Notes: generated by a model not told the origin, from the letters alone. 64,000 nucleotides of DNA from Comamonas thiooxydans (GCF_002157685.2 NZ_AP026738.1:2914001-2978000), one strand, 5' to 3'. Numbered from the stretch's first letter, positions 7,621 through 17,856 are shown. Program-made: numbers and translations.

Positions 7621-10600
7621 TCAGGCTGGCTTTTCCTCAGTAGACGCCAACACCTGCTCATCCTCCGTCTCGGAGAGATCCTTGCGGTGTATCAAGCTAT
7701 AAAGCAATGGCAACACGAGAAGGGTCAGCAAAGTCGACGACAAGATCCCGCCGATCACCACTGTGGCCAAGGGGCGCTGAACTTCCGCGCCTGTGCCCGT
7801 TGCGATGGCCATCGGAACAAAGCCTAGCGATGCAACCAACGCGGTCATCAGAACTGGCCGCAGTCGGGTCAAAGCACCTTCAGTGACTGCTTCATATAGG
7901 CGCTTTCCTTCTTCGCGCAGCGATCGGATGTAGGCAATCATCACCAAGCCATTGAGCACTGCCACGCCTGACAGCGCGATAAACCCGATCGCTGCCGAGA
8001 TGGATAAAGGAATACCGCGCATCCAGAGCGCCAAGATGCCACCTGTCAGCGCAAACGGAATGCCCGTGAACACGATGAGACCATCACGAACATTGCCGAA
8101 CATTGCAAACAGCAAGACAAAGACCATCAGCAATGCTGCCGGCACAACAATCGTCAAGCGTTTTCTAGCCGACTCGAGGTTCTCGAAGGTTCCGCCCCAT
8201 CGGGTCCAGTAGCCGGCAGGCAGTTGCAGCGATTCGAGGCGTTGTTGTGCTTCTGTGACGAAAGATCCAATATCACGTCCGCGCACGTTGGCACTCACCA
8301 CGATGCGGCGCTTACCATCCTCTCGGCTCACCTGGTTAGGGCCTGGTGCGATATCAAAACTAGCCACGGCCGAAAGCGGAACAAAACCAAGTCGGCCATC
8401 CGTACCGCGTGGAAGCGCGATAGGTAGGCGTCCTATCGCTTCCATGTCATTGCGCACTTCGTCCGGCAAGCGAACCTGAATGTCGAATCGCTTGTCGCCT
8501 TCGAAAACTGTGCCGGCTTCACGACCGCCCAGTGCCGTACTGATGGTGTCTTGCACGTCACCCATGTTCAAACCATAGCGCGAGGCCTTCTCACGGTCGA
8601 TTTTCACGGTGAGCATTGGCAAGCCTGTGGTCTGTTCGACCTTGACTTCAGAGGCTCCAGAAATTTGCTGCAACATGCCTGCGACAGCTTGTGCGTTCTT
8701 CTCCAGCACGGTCATGTCGTCGCCAAAAATCTTTACAGCGACATCACTACGCACACCCGATATCAACTCATTGAAGCGCAGCTGAATGGGTTGAGAGAAC
8801 TCGAAATTGTTGCCTGGAACTCGATCTGCGGCGGCCTGAATTGCTGCCAGCAAATCGTCTCGTGTACGTGCCGGATCCGGCCATTCGGACTGCGGCTTAA
8901 GCATGATGTAGCCGTCCGAAATGTTCGGAGGCATCGGGTCAGAGGCAATCTCCGCGGTACCTGTACGAGCAAATACCCTGTCGATCTCAGGAAACTCTTT
9001 CTTCAAGGTTTTCTCGATCTGCATTTGCATCTCAAGGGACTGGGTCAGGCTGGTTCCTGGAATCCGCAGAGCCTGAATGGCGAAATCGCCCTCGTTGAGG
9101 TTTGGTGCAAATTCACTACCAAGACGCGTTGCCAGCAGCAGGCTTAGCACCACCGCCACACCAGCTGCAGTCAGAACAACTGCAGGAGCTCTCATGACGC
9201 GATGAAGGGCTGGTGCATAAACGCGACGTGCCCAAACCATGAGGCGATTTTCCTTCTCCGCAACCTTGTTACCCATGAAAAGAGCAATCGCCGCAGGAAT
9301 GAAGGTAATGGACAGCAGCATTGCGCCAGCAAGCGCGATCACCACAGTCAGCGCCATGGGATGGAACATCTTGCCCTCTACACCCGTGAGCGCAAAGATT
9401 GGCAAATAGACCACCATGATGATCAATTGTCCAAACAACAATGGCCGACGCGCTTCCTTGGCTGCAGCAAATACTTCGTGGAAGCGTTCACTGCGCGTCA
9501 AAGAGCGTCCGCGTGCTTCTTGCGCGTGGGCAAGACGACGCACGCAGTTCTCCACAATGACCACCGCGCCATCAATGATGATGCCGAAGTCAAGAGCGCC
9601 CAGACTCATCAAGTTGGCACTGACTTTGTATTGCACCATGCCAGTAAAGGTGAACAGCATGGACAACGGAATGATCAGCGCTGTAATCAGGGCCGCGCGG
9701 AGGTTGCCTAGGAAAAGGAAGAGGATGACAACAACTAAAGCCGCACCTTCCACCAAATTCTTCTTGACCGTTGCGATGGCTTTATCGACGAGGTTTGTGC
9801 GATCGTAGACCGTGATCGCTTTCACGCCTTCAGGAAGACTGCGGTTAATCTGCTCCATACGTGCAGCCACAGCCTGCGAGACCACACGGCTGTTCTCCCC
9901 GATCAGCATGAAGACCGTGCCAAGCACGACCTCTCGGCCGTTATCCGTGGCAGCTCCAGTGCGAAGCTCACGACCCAAGCCAACCTCTGCCAAATCACGA
10001 ATACGTATGGGCTGGCCTTGAGCCGAACCCACGATCACTTCTCGAATGTCAGCAATGCCAGAGACTTGACCTGGGGCACGGATCAAATACTGTTCACCTT
10101 GACGCTCAATGTATCCAGCTCCCACATTGGTATTGTTGCGTTCCAACGCAGCAACCAGGTCAGCAAGAGTGAAACCATAGGACGCCAGCTGTTCTGGGCG
10201 TGGCGAAACCAGATACTCTTTCGCGAACCCGCCAATAGAGTTGATTTCAGTGACACCAGGCACATTACGCAGTTGCGGTTTGATCACCCAGTCCTGTATC
10301 TCGCGCAGATCCATAGGTGTGTAAGGCGTTCCATCTGCCTTCTTTGCACCGTCCTCGGCCTCAACGGTCCAAAGATAGATCTCACCCAAACCTGTAGAGA
10401 TAGGTCCCAGCGTGGGAGTGACACCAGCGGGAAGATTGTCACGGGCCTGTTGGATGCGTTCGTTGACTAACTGGCGAGCAAAGTAGATGTCAGTGCCATC
10501 TTTAAACACTACTGTCACTTGCGACAGGCCGTAGCGCGACAGCGAGCGAGTCTGTTCCAGATTGGGCAGGCCGGCCATCACCGTTTCAATTGGGTAAGTG

Positions 10601-10794
10601 ACTCGCTGCTCAGTCTCAAGCGGTGAGTAGCCGCTGGCCTGCGTATTGATCTGTACCTGAACATTGGTAATGTCAGGTACAGCATCAATAGCGAGGCGTT
10701 GATAGTTGTATACGCCAAGAGCCGCTAGGGCCAGAACGGCAACCATGACCAGCCAGCGCTGCTCAATGGCAAATCGGATAATTCGTTCGAACAT
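7621..10794 (-). CDS. czcA: CzcA, RND cation/proton antiporter for Co/Zn/Cd
   Basis: A 1057-residue inner-membrane RND pump of the heavy-metal (HME) group. It drives divalent cations out of the periplasm and cytoplasm in exchange for protons, in complex with CzcB and CzcC. The membrane relay motif DFGIIIDGAVVIVEN is intact, with D402, D408 and E415 at exactly the CzcA positions. The N-terminus (MFERIIRFAIEQRWLV) and the large periplasmic loops follow CzcA closely. It is the last gene of czcCBA, 13 bp after czcB, and ends before a strong terminator. Length and motifs are complete. Confidence 0.97.
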   Translation of the reverse strand: MFERIIRFAIEQRWLVMVAVLALAALGVYNYQRLAIDAVPDITNVQVQINTQASGYSPLETEQRVTYPIETVMAGLPNLEQTRSLSRYGLSQVTVVFKDGTDIYFARQLVNERIQQARDNLPAGVTPTLGPISTGLGEIYLWTVEAEDGAKKADGTPYTPMDLREIQDWVIKPQLRNVPGVTEINSIGGFAKEYLVSPRPEQLASYGFTLADLVAALERNNTNVGAGYIERQGEQYLIRAPGQVSGIADIREVIVGSAQGQPIRIRDLAEVGLGRELRTGAATDNGREVVLGTVFMLIGENSRVVSQAVAARMEQINRSLPEGVKAITVYDRTNLVDKAIATVKKNLVEGAALVVVILFLFLGNLRAALITALIIPLSMLFTFTGMVQYKVSANLMSLGALDFGIIIDGAVVIVENCVRRLAHAQEARGRSLTRSERFHEVFAAAKEARRPLLFGQLIIMVVYLPIFALTGVEGKMFHPMALTVVIALAGAMLLSITFIPAAIALFMGNKVAEKENRLMVWARRVYAPALHRVMRAPAVVLTAAGVAVVLSLLLATRLGSEFAPNLNEGDFAIQALRIPGTSLTQSLEMQMQIEKTLKKEFPEIDRVFARTGTAEIASDPMPPNISDGYIMLKPQSEWPDPARTRDDLLAAIQAAADRVPGNNFEFSQPIQLRFNELISGVRSDVAVKIFGDDMTVLEKNAQAVAGMLQQISGASEVKVEQTTGLPMLTVKIDREKASRYGLNMGDVQDTISTALGGREAGTVFEGDKRFDIQVRLPDEVRNDMEAIGRLPIALPRGTDGRLGFVPLSAVASFDIAPGPNQVSREDGKRRIVVSANVRGRDIGSFVTEAQQRLESLQLPAGYWTRWGGTFENLESARKRLTIVVPAALLMVFVLLFAMFGNVRDGLIVFTGIPFALTGGILALWMRGIPLSISAAIGFIALSGVAVLNGLVMIAYIRSLREEGKRLYEAVTEGALTRLRPVLMTALVASLGFVPMAIATGTGAEVQRPLATVVIGGILSSTLLTLLVLPLLYSLIHRKDLSETEDEQVLASTEEKPA

Positions 10795-10807
10795 TTGCAG
10801 CCCTTGC

Positions 10808-12157
10808 TTAGTGTGCGTGCTCGGCTGTAGCCTTGCCCAGTTCGGCCTTAAGCATGAAGCTGCCTTCAGTCACATAGGACTGGCCGGACTTCAGCCCTTC
10901 AAGAATTTCTGTTGTCTGGGGATCTGAGCGACCAACGCGTACAGGTTGAGCTCGGAAACCCCCCTTGACGGGCACAAACACAACACTGTTTTGGCCGTCC
11001 AGACGCTGGATAGCACTGGAAGCTACCGCCACTGGCACTTGTTGCGAAGAGGCCGTCAACTCCACATTAACGAATAGACCTGGGCGCCACGCACCTTCAG
11101 GATTCTCTAGAGTGATTCGAGCAGGAGCGGTACGTGTTTCCTGGCCAATCAGAGCACCCACGTAAGCAACCACCCCAGTCGCAGACGACGAGAATGCTGT
11201 CGCTTTGACAGTTGCTTTTTCCCCTACCTTCACGGCGGGCAAGTCAGATGCTGCAACCCTCATTTCAGCCCAAACGGAGCGCAAGTCTGAGATTGTGAAA
11301 ACTTGGGTAGTGTCCTGAACAGCTTCACCGACGGCGAGATGCTTCTCGACGATCACTCCGTCAAAAGGAGCCCTTAATTCAAATCGGTTTAGTGCACCGC
11401 CACCGCCTCCGGCGCCGTTGGCTGCCAATTTCTGTTGAGCATTTGAAACGGCAATTTCTGCCTCGCGCAGTGTCTGCCGAGCCTGCAAGTAATCCTGTTC
11501 AGCCGATACCTTCTCCTCCCACAGCTTTTGCTCTCTGGCATAGCTTGTACGCGCCAGTGCTAAGCGTTGGCTAGCGGCTTGAAGTTCACTTCGTTGCTCA
11601 GAAACAGCCGCACTGCTCAACACAGCCAGCAACTGCCCCTTCTTTACAACCTGCCCGAGATTGGCGGGTACCGAGTCGACGACGCCAGGGACTCGAGGGA
11701 CAACGTGAGCCGTTTTGTCTTCGTTGAAGCGTATTTCCCCCGGAAGTTGCAGTACTGAGCGAACAGTTGCAGCGCCGACCTCTGCGGTTCGAATGCCTGC
11801 AGCCTGCATACGCTGCGAATCCATTTGGATTAGACCTTCATCGTCATCATGAGCACCTTCGGCGCTTTTCTTCTCTGCAGACTTGGCTCCGTCCTTTTGC
11901 TCTTTTTCATCATGGTGCTCACCATCTGCGTGTCCTTTTTCATCTTTGTGATCACCGCTTTGCTTCTCGCCGTGATGTTCTGTGTCTGCGTGGCTAGCGG
12001 CTTCTGAGTGCCCCTGACCTCCGGCACCTTTAGCACTGCTGCTGTCTGGACCACTGCGAAGAATTAGTGCAGCAGAAAGAGCGCCAACTACTAGGATTGC
12101 AGCAATTGCAATCTGAGTACGCCGAGTCCCAAATGGAGATGGTTTTGTATCGTTCAT
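10808..12157 (-). CDS. czcB: CzcB, periplasmic adaptor of the Czc pump
   Basis: A membrane-fusion (adaptor) protein that links CzcA to CzcC. I take ATG 12157 (MNDTKPSPFG, 449 residues) because it places one membrane anchor at residues ~14-34 and follows the czcC stop by 22 bp; a longer frame from 12226 would overlap czcC. The periplasmic segment after the anchor is rich in His, Asp and Glu (many HH, HAD and HGE clusters, roughly residues 40-110), as expected for metal capture. Then come the alpha-hairpin, lipoyl and beta-barrel parts (RAPFDGVIVEKHLAVGE). Confidence 0.93.
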   Translation of the reverse strand: MNDTKPSPFGTRRTQIAIAAILVVGALSAALILRSGPDSSSAKGAGGQGHSEAASHADTEHHGEKQSGDHKDEKGHADGEHHDEKEQKDGAKSAEKKSAEGAHDDDEGLIQMDSQRMQAAGIRTAEVGAATVRSVLQLPGEIRFNEDKTAHVVPRVPGVVDSVPANLGQVVKKGQLLAVLSSAAVSEQRSELQAASQRLALARTSYAREQKLWEEKVSAEQDYLQARQTLREAEIAVSNAQQKLAANGAGGGGGALNRFELRAPFDGVIVEKHLAVGEAVQDTTQVFTISDLRSVWAEMRVAASDLPAVKVGEKATVKATAFSSSATGVVAYVGALIGQETRTAPARITLENPEGAWRPGLFVNVELTASSQQVPVAVASSAIQRLDGQNSVVFVPVKGGFRAQPVRVGRSDPQTTEILEGLKSGQSYVTEGSFMLKAELGKATAEHAH

Positions 12158-12179
12158 GTTGATGATCTGTGCAAAAAAC

Positions 12180-13457
12180 TTACTCGTCTGTTGTGCCCAA
12201 CAAGCGTTCGATATCGGCCGAAGCACGATGTGTGGCCATTAACTGGTCCAGGTATTGACTACGTACATCAAACAAAGAGCGTTGCGCGTCAAGTACGTCC
12301 AGATAGCCGAATTTCCCTAGCGCAAATCCTTTGCTTGCCGCCTCATAGGCGACTTGTGCAGTCGGCAGCACGCGTTCAGACAGTTGGATAGCTTGTTTAC
12401 GACTTGCCTCTAGCGTCTCTCGCGCCGCATAAAGTTGAGACTGAAGTTCCAACCGGGTAGCTAGCAAGCGCTCTTCAGCTTGGTCAGCCAGGCGGAGGGC
12501 TTGCAACTGATTTCCTCGATTGGTATCGAGCACAGGCAAAGGAATGGAGACGCCGACTACGAGTTGATTGCCGGTCTCTTGAGCGCGCTTCATACCTAGA
12601 CTCACCGTTGGGTCAGGAATTCGCTTTGCGCGCTCCAGATCTGCGGTCGCCCGGCTCTGTTCAACAGTGAAGCGAGCTTGCTGAATGGAAGGCGACTGCT
12701 CCAAGCGGCTTTGAAGAACCCCAATTTCCGGAACAGTAGGCAACGCGTCAAGTTTGCCTTGCGCATCACCAAATACAGGGCCTCCCTCTCCTATAAGGGC
12801 CTGTAATTGTTGACGAGCCACTCGTTTTGCGGCCTGAGCTTGGGCTTGCTCCAGCTCTGCACTGGACTCAGCGACACTGGCCCGGTTGGCCTCTAGGGGC
12901 GCTGCCTTGCCCGCTGCTACACGCTTCGATGCAGCCTCACGCGCGCTTCGAGCGATGTCAAGAGTTTGTCCTGCGAGGACTTCACGCTGCTGTGCGACTA
13001 ACAACCCGAAGAATGCGAGTCGGACATCTGCGACAAGATTAGCTTTGGCGGCATCCAGCTCCGCCTCAGCCACATCTCGGCCACGTGCTGCAGCACGCAT
13101 GCGCGCATCGCGCTTGCCACCGATTTCCAGCATTTGGGTCCATTGAACCGTCGTGGTACGTTTATCTCTGCTCGTATCTTCTTGTGAATACGAGAGCGCA
13201 GGGTTAGGCCTCGCCTTACTTTGCAGAACGGCTCCATCGCTTGCCTCAAGACCGCGCTGGGCAGCTCGTAAACGAGGGTGTTGGTCGATAGCGCGTGCTA
13301 CTGCAGTGTCCAGAGTCAGTGGTGCCAGAGACGCCTTATTGGCAGGATTGTCCTGCGCTATGCCTGCCACGCCAGTTAAAGCCAAACTGGTGGACAACAA
13401 CGCATGACGCAACGCACTAGCTGCTCGGCCAGCACGATGAGACGACGAAGAAATCAT
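12180..13457 (-). CDS. czcC: CzcC, outer-membrane factor of the Czc pump
   Basis: A 425-residue TolC-like outer-membrane channel. It has a signal peptide at the N-terminus (ALLSTSLALTGVAGIAQ) and two repeated halves of long amphipathic helices, the OEP fold. It is the first gene of czcCBA and gives the efflux complex its exit. AGGAG stands before ATG 13457. The promoter region is shared with the divergent czcRS genes and holds a perfect 16-bp palindrome 124 bp upstream. Confidence 0.93.
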   Translation of the reverse strand: MISSSSHRAGRAASALRHALLSTSLALTGVAGIAQDNPANKASLAPLTLDTAVARAIDQHPRLRAAQRGLEASDGAVLQSKARPNPALSYSQEDTSRDKRTTTVQWTQMLEIGGKRDARMRAAARGRDVAEAELDAAKANLVADVRLAFFGLLVAQQREVLAGQTLDIARSAREAASKRVAAGKAAPLEANRASVAESSAELEQAQAQAAKRVARQQLQALIGEGGPVFGDAQGKLDALPTVPEIGVLQSRLEQSPSIQQARFTVEQSRATADLERAKRIPDPTVSLGMKRAQETGNQLVVGVSIPLPVLDTNRGNQLQALRLADQAEERLLATRLELQSQLYAARETLEASRKQAIQLSERVLPTAQVAYEAASKGFALGKFGYLDVLDAQRSLFDVRSQYLDQLMATHRASADIERLLGTTDE

Positions 13458-13580
13458 TGTTAAAACTCCTACCCGTGCAATCCAAAGTCAGCCGGGCGAT
13501 ACATTGCCCAGGTGAGGAATAGAAAGCGGGTGGGCGCTGCCACTATAATAAAGTGCTCCCCTCACCATCCTGACAGCCGG

Positions 13581-13596
13581 ATGACAAATTTGTCAT
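13581..13596. promoter_or_regulatory. CusR-type palindrome between czcC and czcR
   Basis: ATGACAAATTTGTCAT is a perfect palindrome followed by TTT. It matches the known CusR box core (ATGACAANNTTGTCATTTT). It is 124 bp from czcC and 37 bp from czcR, so one site could serve both promoters, giving CzcR-driven induction and autoregulation. Confidence 0.85.
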
Positions 13597-13632
13597 TTTC
13601 AAAATGCGTGCGCCTATCTCAGAATAGTCAGC

Positions 13633-14325
13633 ATGAAAATCCTGGTTGTAGAAGATGAGATCAAGCTCGCCGATTACCTAAACAAGGGTCTGGCGGAAGA
13701 GGGCTTCACTGTGGATGTAGCCCACAACGGTATTGACGGTCTGCACCTGGCCAGTGAAATGGACTATGACCTGATCGTGCTTGACGGCATGCTTCCGGGC
13801 ATCGATGGCCTAGCCGTGCTAGCTGCGCTGAGGCAAACGAAACAAACACCTGTACTGATGTTGACTGCCCGTGGCCAGGTTGAGGATCGCGTCAAGGGAC
13901 TGCAGTGTGGCGCCGATGACTATCTCGTTAAGCCATTTGCATTTTCTGAACTGGTCGCACGCCTGCATGTTCTATTACGGCGCAGTGGCCCCAGCGTTGC
14001 CCAAGCCGCCCCCGAAGCGACGACTCTGCGCTTAGCTGACTTAGAGTTAGACCTAATTCGTCGTAGGGCCACGCGGGCGGGCCAGAGAATCGAGCTCACG
14101 GCCAAAGAGTTCAATTTGCTTAGCCTTCTATTACGCCGCCAAGGGGAAGTGTTAACACGAACAGAGTTGGCATCTCAGGTTTGGGATATGAATTTCGACA
14201 GTGAGACCAACGTGGTAGAGGTCGCTATCCGACGCCTGCGGCTAAAGCTTGATCAGCCTTTTGAGCAACATCTCCTCCACACCGTCCGTGGCATGGGCTA
14301 TGTGCTCGAATCTCGCACAACATGA
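13633..14325 (+). CDS. czcR: CzcR, metal-responsive response regulator (OmpR family)
   Basis: A 230-residue OmpR/PhoB-type regulator. The receiver domain (1-115) has the acidic pocket (E7, D8), phosphoacceptor D51 in VLDGMLPG, Thr in MLTARG and Lys in YLVKPF. The winged-helix DNA-binding domain fills residues 130-228 and ends in [11 protein letters not shown]. It is divergent from czcCBA and overlaps czcS by 4 bp (ATGA). It belongs to the CzcR/CusR/CopR subgroup that recognises palindromes of the kind found in this intergenic region. Confidence 0.94.
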   Translation: MKILVVEDEIKLADYLNKGLAEEGFTVDVAHNGIDGLHLASEMDYDLIVLDGMLPGIDGLAVLAALRQTKQTPVLMLTARGQVEDRVKGLQCGADDYLVKPFAFSELVARLHVLLRRSGPSVAQAAPEATTLRLADLELDLIRRRATRAGQRIELTAKEFNLLSLLLRRQGEVLTRTELASQVWDMNFDSETNVVEVAIRRLRLKLDQPFEQHLLHTVRGMGYVLESRTT

Positions 14326-15716
14326 GCAAGACCGCTGCACCACATTTAGCTCGACGTTTAGCCCGCGCCTTAGCACTGCAAACCATTGTTGGCCTCGGTT
14401 TTGTATGCATTGCTGTCTATTTCGTGATCTCCGTCACGCTGTCGGAACGTCAGCAAGACACCTTAGATCACAAGAAAACAGCAATCGAGCACCTGTTAAG
14501 CGAGAGCCGAGGGGTTCACTCCCCGGAGGCCTTGAACCACATGCTTAACGACTTCGTCACGGGGCATGACGAACTGTCTTTACGCCTGGTGCCAACCTCC
14601 GGTAAAAGCGCATTTGAACTTTTGCGCCAACCTGAAGATGACGACCGGGTTGCAGTTCGCAAATTTTCAGTGGAAGTTCCGACAGTTAACGACGGCCTGC
14701 AGCCAATGCAAGCGGTCCTGTTGCTAGACCGTAGACCAGATGACCGACTGCTTAATCGTCTGGCCTGGACCCTGGGCATTGCCGCCGTGGCGGGTGCATT
14801 GCTGGTCTCATTTGCGAGCACATGGCTTGTTCGCATAGGACTCAAGCCTTTACGCCTACTGGTGGATCAAACGCGAAGCCTTTCTGCGCAAGACTTGCAT
14901 CGCCGTTTAGATGATAGCCATCAACCTCAAGAATTAAGACCATTGATCGCACAGTTCAATGCATTGCTTGACCGACTGGCCATCGCCTATCAACAAATGG
15001 AGGCGTTCAATGCTGACGTGGCACACGAACTAAACACACCGTTGACCACCTTGATCAGTAGTTGCGAGTTGGCGCTTCGTAAACCGCGTAGTGCTGTTGA
15101 ACTACAGGACATCTTGGCCTCCAACCTAGAGGATCTACAGCGCATGGCCGGAATCGTGGCTGACATGCTGTTTCTGTCACACGCAGACCGCGGTACTGAA
15201 GCGCGGCGATCCGCCAAAGTGAGTCTTGCAGAGCTTGCCTCAGAAGTGGCCGAGTTCCATGAGGCAGTGCTTCAAGAAGCGCACCTTCAAGTTCTAATCG
15301 ATGGAGATGCAAGTGTTGCTGTGGATGCGCGTTTGGTTCGCCGTGCACTATCCAATCTTTTAGGCAACGCTTCACGCTATGCAGAAGCCGGATCAACGAT
15401 CACTATCGAGATCTCCCAAAGCGTAGTGGAGACACCCGATGGCAAACGTGACAACGTTAGCATTGCGGTGATCAACCGAGGAGCGGAGATCGATCCCATC
15501 CATCTGCCACGCCTGTTTGATCGGTTCTATCGTGCTGATGCGTCCCGCGCACATGCAAATCTCAATCACGGCTTAGGACTGGCCATCGTTGCGGCTATAG
15601 CGCGGATGCACGGCGGTACCGCTTTCGCGACATCCTCAAGCGGGATCACCAAAATTGGGATTTCATTACCTGCCTCACCTAAGACAACGCCACACATCTT
15701 TGAATCTCAGTCGTGA
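14322..15716 (+). CDS. czcS: CzcS, metal-sensing histidine kinase
   Basis: A 464-residue membrane sensor kinase. Two helices (about 20-40 and 145-170) frame a periplasmic sensor loop. A HAMP linker follows, then the dimerisation helix with the phospho-accepting His in [12 protein letters not shown], and an ATPase domain with N (LLGNASRYA), G1 (INRGAEIDP) and G2 (HGLGLAIV) boxes. The heavy-metal sensor kinase type (CusS/CopS/CzcS) and its position behind czcR identify it. It should phosphorylate CzcR when zinc, cadmium or cobalt builds up in the periplasm. Confidence 0.93.
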   Translation: MSKTAAPHLARRLARALALQTIVGLGFVCIAVYFVISVTLSERQQDTLDHKKTAIEHLLSESRGVHSPEALNHMLNDFVTGHDELSLRLVPTSGKSAFELLRQPEDDDRVAVRKFSVEVPTVNDGLQPMQAVLLLDRRPDDRLLNRLAWTLGIAAVAGALLVSFASTWLVRIGLKPLRLLVDQTRSLSAQDLHRRLDDSHQPQELRPLIAQFNALLDRLAIAYQQMEAFNADVAHELNTPLTTLISSCELALRKPRSAVELQDILASNLEDLQRMAGIVADMLFLSHADRGTEARRSAKVSLAELASEVAEFHEAVLQEAHLQVLIDGDASVAVDARLVRRALSNLLGNASRYAEAGSTITIEISQSVVETPDGKRDNVSIAVINRGAEIDPIHLPRLFDRFYRADASRAHANLNHGLGLAIVAAIARMHGGTAFATSSSGITKIGISLPASPKTTPHIFESQS

Positions 15717-15850
15717 GATTCCAACTTGGATCGACCTGAGTTTCATAGCTAGTTCAGAGCCTCCTCGTTCCATCAGGAGTCCTTATGAGCTGCCAACGTT
15801 ACCTCGAAGAACTCGAGAATGAAGCAGCCAGGCAAATCCTGGAGCACGAC

Positions 15851-15876
15851 TGTTGATTTCCACCCAGAAGTGACCC
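15851..15876 (+). repeat. Left terminal repeat of a lost IS21-like element
   Basis: These 26 bp, beginning TGTTGATTTCCACCCAGAAG, are the imperfect inverse (22 of 26) of 17501-17526. TG/CA tips and this sequence are typical of IS21-family ends. The two copies now bracket the IS3-family element with only 3 bp left between this repeat and the IS3 left end. No istA/istB gene remains. Confidence 0.6.
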
Positions 15877-15879
15877 ACT

Positions 15880-17487
15880 GGGGATGCGGACAAAAACTTG
15901 GACTACCAGGAGGTAGTTCATGTACTCATACGAAGACAGGATTCTTGCAGTTGAGCTTTACATCAAGCTTGGCTTGCGTGTCAGAGCCACAATTCGCCAG
16001 TTGGGATACCCAACCAAGAACGCATTGAAAGGCTGGTATCAGCACTACCTGAAGCATCAGGATTTGCCAGCGAGCCAAGCGCCAAGGGCACCAAAATATT
16101 CGCTGCAGCAAAGACAGGTTGCGGTTGCTCATTACCTCGCGCACGATCGCTGTATTGCAGCAACGATGAGGGCTTTGGGTTACCCGGGTCGAGGAACGTT
16201 GACTGCGTGGGTTCGGCACGACTGCCCCGAGACCAGCAAATCGATAGTGGGCAGATCTTGGCCGGCTACAAAGCCTGATGCCTTGATGTGTGAGGGAGTG
16301 GTGCAACTGTGTTCCCGCCAATCAAGTGCACAGGAGATTGCGGACAAGTTAGGGGTATGTAGGGGGACCTTGTACAACTGGAAAAATCAGTTGCTTGGCC
16401 CTTGTGCCCCTGTCGCAATGAAACACAGTCCAAAGCGATCACCAGTGTTGGATGAAGCAGCACTCAGGCGCCAAGTTGAATCATTGCGCCAGGATGTTCG
16501 GCGGCTGAAGATAGAACGTGAGCTTCTCAAGCAGGCCCATGAAATCTTAAAAAATGGGGCTGACATTGATCTGCATAGGCTGGCAAACAAAGATAAGGCT
16601 GTGCTGGTTGACGCGTTGCACGGGCAGTATGAATTGCCAGAACTACTTTCTCTTGTTGGACTTGCTAGAAGCTCGTATTTTTACCATCGTGCCCGGCTGA
16701 AGCTGGCTGACAAATACTTGGATGTACGCCGAAGCATCACCGAGATCTTCGACAACAACTACCGTTGCTATGGATATCGCAGAGTGCAGGCATCCTTGCT
16801 CAAGGAGTGCACGGGCATCTCAGAGAAGGTGGTGCGTCGGCTGATGAAGCAGGAAGGGTTGATCGTGGCCAAGCCCAAACGCCGCAGATATAACTCATAC
16901 CTTGGAGAGATAGGTGCTGCCCCTCAAAACCTCATCAATCGAGACTTCCATGCTGCTGCGCCCAATGAGAAGTGGCTCACCGACATTACTGAATTCCAGA
17001 TTCCTGCTGGTAAGGTTTACCTGTCGCCAGTCATTGATTGCTTTGACGGGCTGGTGGTGAGCTGGTCGATTGGGACTCATCCCAATGCAAATCTCGTCAA
17101 CACAATGCTGGATGCGGCCATTGATGCTGTTCAAGGTAGCGAGAGCCGCCCTGTGATTCATTCTGATCGTGGAGCTCACTACCGATGGCCCGGCTGGCTC
17201 TCGAGGGTCCATGATGCAAAGTTGGTTCGCTCGATGTCTCGCAAAGGGTGCTCGCCAGACAATGCTGCATGCGAAGGCTTCTTTGGAAGGCTGAAAATAG
17301 AGCTGTTCTATCCCTGCAACTGGCAATCAACAACGATTGAGCAGTTCATTGAAGCTGTCGATACTTACATTCATTGGTACAACGAAAAACGTATCAAGGT
17401 ATCTCTGGGACGTTTAAGTCCTGTGGAATACCGACAAGAACTTGGTCTAGCCGCATAAAACCAGTCCAAGTTTTTATCCGCACCCCC
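15880..17487 (+). mobile_element. IS3-family insertion sequence, complete
   Basis: An element of about 1.6 kb bounded by 24-bp near-perfect inverted repeats: GGGGATGCGGACAAAAACTT at 15880 and its partner ending at 17487 (GTCCAAGTTTTTATCCGCAC). One transposase gene fills it. I see no clear target duplication at the ends. A diverged, truncated relative lies at 4818-5134, which shows that this family has been active in the region more than once. Confidence 0.88.
15920..17458 (+). CDS. IS3-family transposase (single open frame)
   Basis: A 512-residue transposase. The N-terminal half has helix-turn-helix regions (SYEDRILAVELYIKLG; ATIRQLGYPTKNALKGW; SSAQEIADKLGVCRGTLYNW) and a leucine-rich coiled segment (LRQDVRRLKIERELLKQ). 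The C-terminal half is the DDE integrase core: D in TDITEF, D in HSDRGAHY, E in AACEGFFGRLK. Most IS3 elements make OrfAB by frameshifting, whereas here both parts are in one frame. AGGAGG precedes the ATG. It is probably functional. Confidence 0.93.
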   Translation: MYSYEDRILAVELYIKLGLRVRATIRQLGYPTKNALKGWYQHYLKHQDLPASQAPRAPKYSLQQRQVAVAHYLAHDRCIAATMRALGYPGRGTLTAWVRHDCPETSKSIVGRSWPATKPDALMCEGVVQLCSRQSSAQEIADKLGVCRGTLYNWKNQLLGPCAPVAMKHSPKRSPVLDEAALRRQVESLRQDVRRLKIERELLKQAHEILKNGADIDLHRLANKDKAVLVDALHGQYELPELLSLVGLARSSYFYHRARLKLADKYLDVRRSITEIFDNNYRCYGYRRVQASLLKECTGISEKVVRRLMKQEGLIVAKPKRRRYNSYLGEIGAAPQNLINRDFHAAAPNEKWLTDITEFQIPAGKVYLSPVIDCFDGLVVSWSIGTHPNANLVNTMLDAAIDAVQGSESRPVIHSDRGAHYRWPGWLSRVHDAKLVRSMSRKGCSPDNAACEGFFGRLKIELFYPCNWQSTTIEQFIEAVDTYIHWYNEKRIKVSLGRLSPVEYRQELGLAA

Positions 17488-17500
17488 CTTAGCCTCCGGC

Positions 17501-17526
17501 GGGTCAGTTTTGAGTGGAAATCAACA
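17501..17526 (-). repeat. Right terminal repeat of the lost IS21-like element
   Basis: The partner of 15851-15876, ending in GAGTGGAAATCAACA. Only 13 bp separate it from the IS3 right end. It shows that the IS3 copy sits inside, and has replaced the interior of, another element. Confidence 0.58.
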
Positions 17527-17671
17527 GGGGAGTGCATGGACAGCCCTAATGGCGGTATCGACGTAGCTTTCTTGCTAGAGGCCAGCGCTTTGAAAATGCG
17601 AGCCATTTCTAAAGCCCAGAACTCAAAAAAGGCTATGTTCCTCAAGCATTTTGATCGCTTGTAAACTTTAG

Positions 17672-17840
17672 TCCCCCTTGGGGAGTAGCCTGCTTCCACC
17701 CTGGAAGCGCATGCGTCAACATACTCGGCATTCAATTTGCTGTGGCGTATGCATCCGTTCTTCGGTTGGCGAGACCATAGGCATTTCATCGCGACGAGCT
17801 CGGGCCGCGGTGAGATGCCGTTGTGCTCATGCCCGACCGT
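17672..17840 (+). ncRNA. yybP-ykoY manganese riboswitch
   Basis: The two hallmark loops of this riboswitch are present. GGGGAGTAGCC at 17680-17690 pairs in the usual arrangement with GTCAACATACTCGGC at 17715-17729. The three-way junction closes with GGCGAGACC near 17768. This class binds Mn(II) and switches on manganese exporter genes; the next gene is mntP, its standard target. After the aptamer, the GC-rich segment around 17800-17835 probably forms the expression platform. The exact 3' end is uncertain. Confidence 0.85.
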
Positions 17841-17856
17841 TAAGAATGAATTCCCC

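Noticed and set aside
8551..9711. Long open frames on the plus strand inside czcA
   Set aside because: They are antisense shadows of a well-supported RND gene; their products are rich in His, Arg and Cys without any family pattern, and no ribosome sites precede them.
15920..17458. A programmed frameshift in the IS3-family transposase
   Set aside because: The gene is one continuous frame of 512 codons; no slippery site is needed to join the two parts.
17536..17664. A small frame before the riboswitch
   Set aside because: About 42 codons without family resemblance, placed between an IS end and the Mn riboswitch; no support beyond being open.
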